DNA from: UBA1049 sp964522305
Lineage (GTDB): Bacteria; Bacillota; Clostridia; Oscillospirales; CAG-382
Direction: 5' to 3'
NCBI GenBank assembly: GCA_964522305.1
Contig: CAZFVM010000070.1
Location: 1-7,494, forward strand
Length of the DNA: 7,494 nucleotides
Position 1 is the first letter of the stretch. Every line of letters starts with the position of its first letter. The notes under the pieces are model-generated. The model was not told the origin of the DNA and did no database searches. It saw only the letters and a list, made by a program, of their open reading frames with translations. Positions 5,500 through 7,494 of this stretch are shown here, piece by piece. A program made the translations under genes and the position numbers.

Positions 5500-7494
5500 A
5501 TGAAAATACGCTTTGTCGGTCTTCTTCTCTTTTCGGTTTTAATGTTATCATTGCTCTCTTCTTGTATGGGCGAGCCGCCAATTGAGGAAAAGGCCGCTCC
5601 TATTTATACGTTGTATACAATAGCCGATGCAACCCCCGAAGCAATAAGAGAAGTTGAGCTTGCAATAAATAGATTATTGTTCTTTAGGATTGGTGTTTGT
5701 GTTGACATAGTTGCAGTCAGCGAGGACGAATACGACGAATTGATTGAAGAGCAATTTGCTCTTGTCGAAGAGTTTACAGCTACGAAAAAAGATAACAAGA
5801 AAAAAGACGAATCTTCGGAAGACGAATCCTTAGATGAAGAAAAGGATGTATTGACCGGTGAACGCCTTATTGAAATGATGGAAAAAGGCGAAGATATCCA
5901 TCCTAAAGACCCTCGCCTTGATATTTTTCTTGTAAGAGGATATGATAACTACCTTAAATATGCCTCCGAAGGTAAACTTGTATCCATCGAAGATAAACTC
6001 ACCAGTGAGGCAAAACTGCTTACCGACTATATTCACAACACTTTCTTTGAAGCTGCCAAGATTAACAAAAAGATTTATGGTGTTCCTATTAATAGAGAAA
6101 TAAGCGAGTATAAATATCTTGTTTTTGACAAAGAACTGTTGGATAAATATAACTTTGATGCCAAAACCATGGCTTCTATGGAAGACTTGGAAGAGTACTT
6201 AGCGCTTATTAAAGAAAACGAACCGGATGTGGTTCCCTTGGAAAACGCTCTGGATTCTGTTGATTTTAATTTTATGTTCGAAGATGGGTTCCCGGCTTAT
6301 GTTTCCTCCGGAGGGGTGGTAGAACCGTCCTATGAGGACAACAAACTGCTAAACTATTATGCAAGGATTGCTCGTTATCGTTCCTTGGGATATTTTGGTG
6401 ACGAAATCGAGGATGAGAATAAAGAAGCGCGCTATGCTGTTTCATTTGTTACCGGTAACGAGCTGGATATCGCTGAATTATCCAAAACAACCGGGATTGA
6501 ATACGATTATTCTGTTTATCAAAAACCTGTCGCAAACAACCAAAACACCATTGAAAACCTTTATTGTGTCAGCAAGTTTGCGGTTTCCAACGAGATTGTG
6601 GATGTGATGCGTATAATAACTCAGCTATATACCGATGCTGACGTCCAAAACATATTCTCTTATGGTATATATGGTGAGAACTACGCCTTTACCGACAAAG
6701 GTCAAGTGAGAAGGTTAAACGAAGACTATATGATAAACCCGGAATATACCGGTAATCACTTTATAGCCCATACTTTGGACGGCGAAGATGTAAATAAATG
6801 GGATATTATTAAAACACAGAATTTCGATTCTATTGCTTCAAAACTCTTGGGATTTAATCTACTCCTTGATAAATATACTTATACCGATGAAGATAGTAAA
6901 ACCCAAACTATATACGAACCCGATTATATTGATATTATCCAAAACATCCTAGACAAGTACTATCCACAACTAATAACGGGCAGTACCGTTGAAATCGACA
7001 TTGATGTGCTAAAAGCAGAGACAACAGAGTTGGTAATGGAACAATTGACCGAGGACCTTGTTAACAGTTATAGCGTTAAACTTTCTAACGATTATGCCGA
7101 AAAAACCCGTAAAACGCTTGAGAATAGCGCAAAGGCAAAAAAGCTTAGACAAGAAGCCGAGGATGATATTTGGCGTCAGCTGCTTAGAAATGTCAAAAAC
7201 ATTCTTGAAGGTCAATTGAAGTCCGAGTATAGGGAAGAGTACGGCGACGAACTCACAAACGACGAAATTGAAGAAATGGTCGAAGCCACTCTGACCGAAG
7301 ACTATCTCTGGGAAAATAGATTCATCGAGTATTCTGAAGATGAAGTAGAAGAGCTTATTCAAGCACAATACGAAAACGAAATCGAATTTTGGATTGATGA
7401 AGAAATTGAAGCTTACCTTGAGAGTTCTTCTTACGAAAATGCGATTAAGCAAAGAAAAAACTCCTCCGAATTTAAAGACGATTTAGAGGAAAGC
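5500..7494 (+). CDS. Extracellular solute-binding lipoprotein with long acidic C-terminal extension (3' end outside window)
   Basis: The frame is open for 665 codons to the window edge without a stop. The ATG at 5500 follows AGGAGG by seven bases. Residues 1-22 form a lipoprotein signal peptide: basic start, hydrophobic core and lipobox L19-S-S-C22, so the mature protein should be lipid-anchored on the outer face of the membrane. Residues from about 33 to 480 resemble ABC-type family 1 solute-binding proteins of Clostridia: IYTLYTIAD then TPEAIREVELAIN, SEDEYDELIEEQ, LDIFLVRGYDNY (140-151), INKKIYGVPIN (188-198), FDKELLDKYNFD, and later NPEYTGNHFIAH. A Lys/Asp/Glu-rich segment (about 95-116) interrupts the first lobe. 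From about residue 500 the sequence becomes charged, strongly acidic and apparently helical, unlike a transporter domain. No permease or ATPase gene is in view and the ligand is unknown. A sensor or structural surface lipoprotein using the binding fold is the alternative. Confidence 0.8.
   Translation, partial: MKIRFVGLLLFSVLMLSLLSSCMGEPPIEEKAAPIYTLYTIADATPEAIREVELAINRLLFFRIGVCVDIVAVSEDEYDELIEEQFALVEEFTATKKDNKKKDESSEDESLDEEKDVLTGERLIEMMEKGEDIHPKDPRLDIFLVRGYDNYLKYASEGKLVSIEDKLTSEAKLLTDYIHNTFFEAAKINKKIYGVPINREISEYKYLVFDKELLDKYNFDAKTMASMEDLEEYLALIKENEPDVVPLENALDSVDFNFMFEDGFPAYVSSGGVVEPSYEDNKLLNYYARIARYRSLGYFGDEIEDENKEARYAVSFVTGNELDIAELSKTTGIEYDYSVYQKPVANNQNTIENLYCVSKFAVSNEIVDVMRIITQLYTDADVQNIFSYGIYGENYAFTDKGQVRRLNEDYMINPEYTGNHFIAHTLDGEDVNKWDIIKTQNFDSIASKLLGFNLLLDKYTYTDEDSKTQTIYEPDYIDIIQNILDKYYPQLITGSTVEIDIDVLKAETTELVMEQLTEDLVNSYSVKLSNDYAEKTRKTLENSAKAKKLRQEAEDDIWRQLLRNVKNILEGQLKSEYREEYGDELTNDEIEEMVEATLTEDYLWENRFIEYSEDEVEELIQAQYENEIEFWIDEEIEAYLESSSYENAIKQRKNSSEFKDDLEES

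Noticed and set aside
7009..7452. 147-codon minus-strand open frame with hydrophobic composition
   Set aside because: It is the antisense of the Glu/Lys-rich lipoprotein tail; antisense of GAA/GAG/AAA codons yields Phe/Leu-rich sequence. No start site with a ribosome binding site.
1..7494. CRISPR array, insertion sequence, tRNA, rRNA, phage or defence genes
   Set aside because: Looked for on both strands and not found; there are no regularly spaced repeats, transposase motifs or cloverleaf-like sequences, and all larger frames are explained by household functions.

Overview
The window is AT-rich. It has strong AGGAGG-type ribosome binding sites, vegetative promoters of the TTGACA/TATAAT kind, an ECF-type vitamin transporter subunit, a lipobox lipoprotein and the two-CxxC form of ribosomal protein L28. 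This combination points to a low-GC Gram-positive bacterium (Firmicutes/Bacillota), most likely a member of the Clostridia. The MurC sequence (EACEY and NVELDHTDYF motifs) and the style of the solute-binding lipoprotein fit uncultured gut-type Clostridia. That placement rests on recognition, not on a search.

Layout from left to right. Positions 1-13 hold only the first four codons of a leftward gene with a very strong Shine-Dalgarno. A 252-bp divergent intergenic region follows, with a small palindrome and two weak hairpins. Then comes a rightward Na+/phosphate cotransporter-family protein with a C-terminal PhoU-like domain (266-2020). It converges, through a shared bidirectional hairpin terminator (2025-2053), on a leftward ECF transporter S component (2110-2703), which has its own near-consensus promoter (2746-2774). 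The rightward murC (2915-4294) follows, then rpmB with its own promoter and terminator (4330-4636). A leftward GNAT acetyltransferase (4659-5246) and a rightward lipoprotein (5500 to beyond the end) diverge from a 253-bp AT-rich region with a TTGACA-type promoter facing each way. The lipoprotein is an extracellular solute-binding protein of at least 665 residues, still open at the window edge.

The genes look like single transcription units, not one operon: nearly every gene has a recognisable promoter, terminator or both. They are chromosomal functions: phosphate movement, vitamin uptake, peptidoglycan precursor synthesis, translation, acetylation and solute capture. I see no mobile element, CRISPR array, phage gene or obvious defence system. 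The only part that looks poorly described is the solute-binding lipoprotein, with its charged insertion and a long acidic C-terminal extension. The regulatory DNA between genes is the other place worth a second look.
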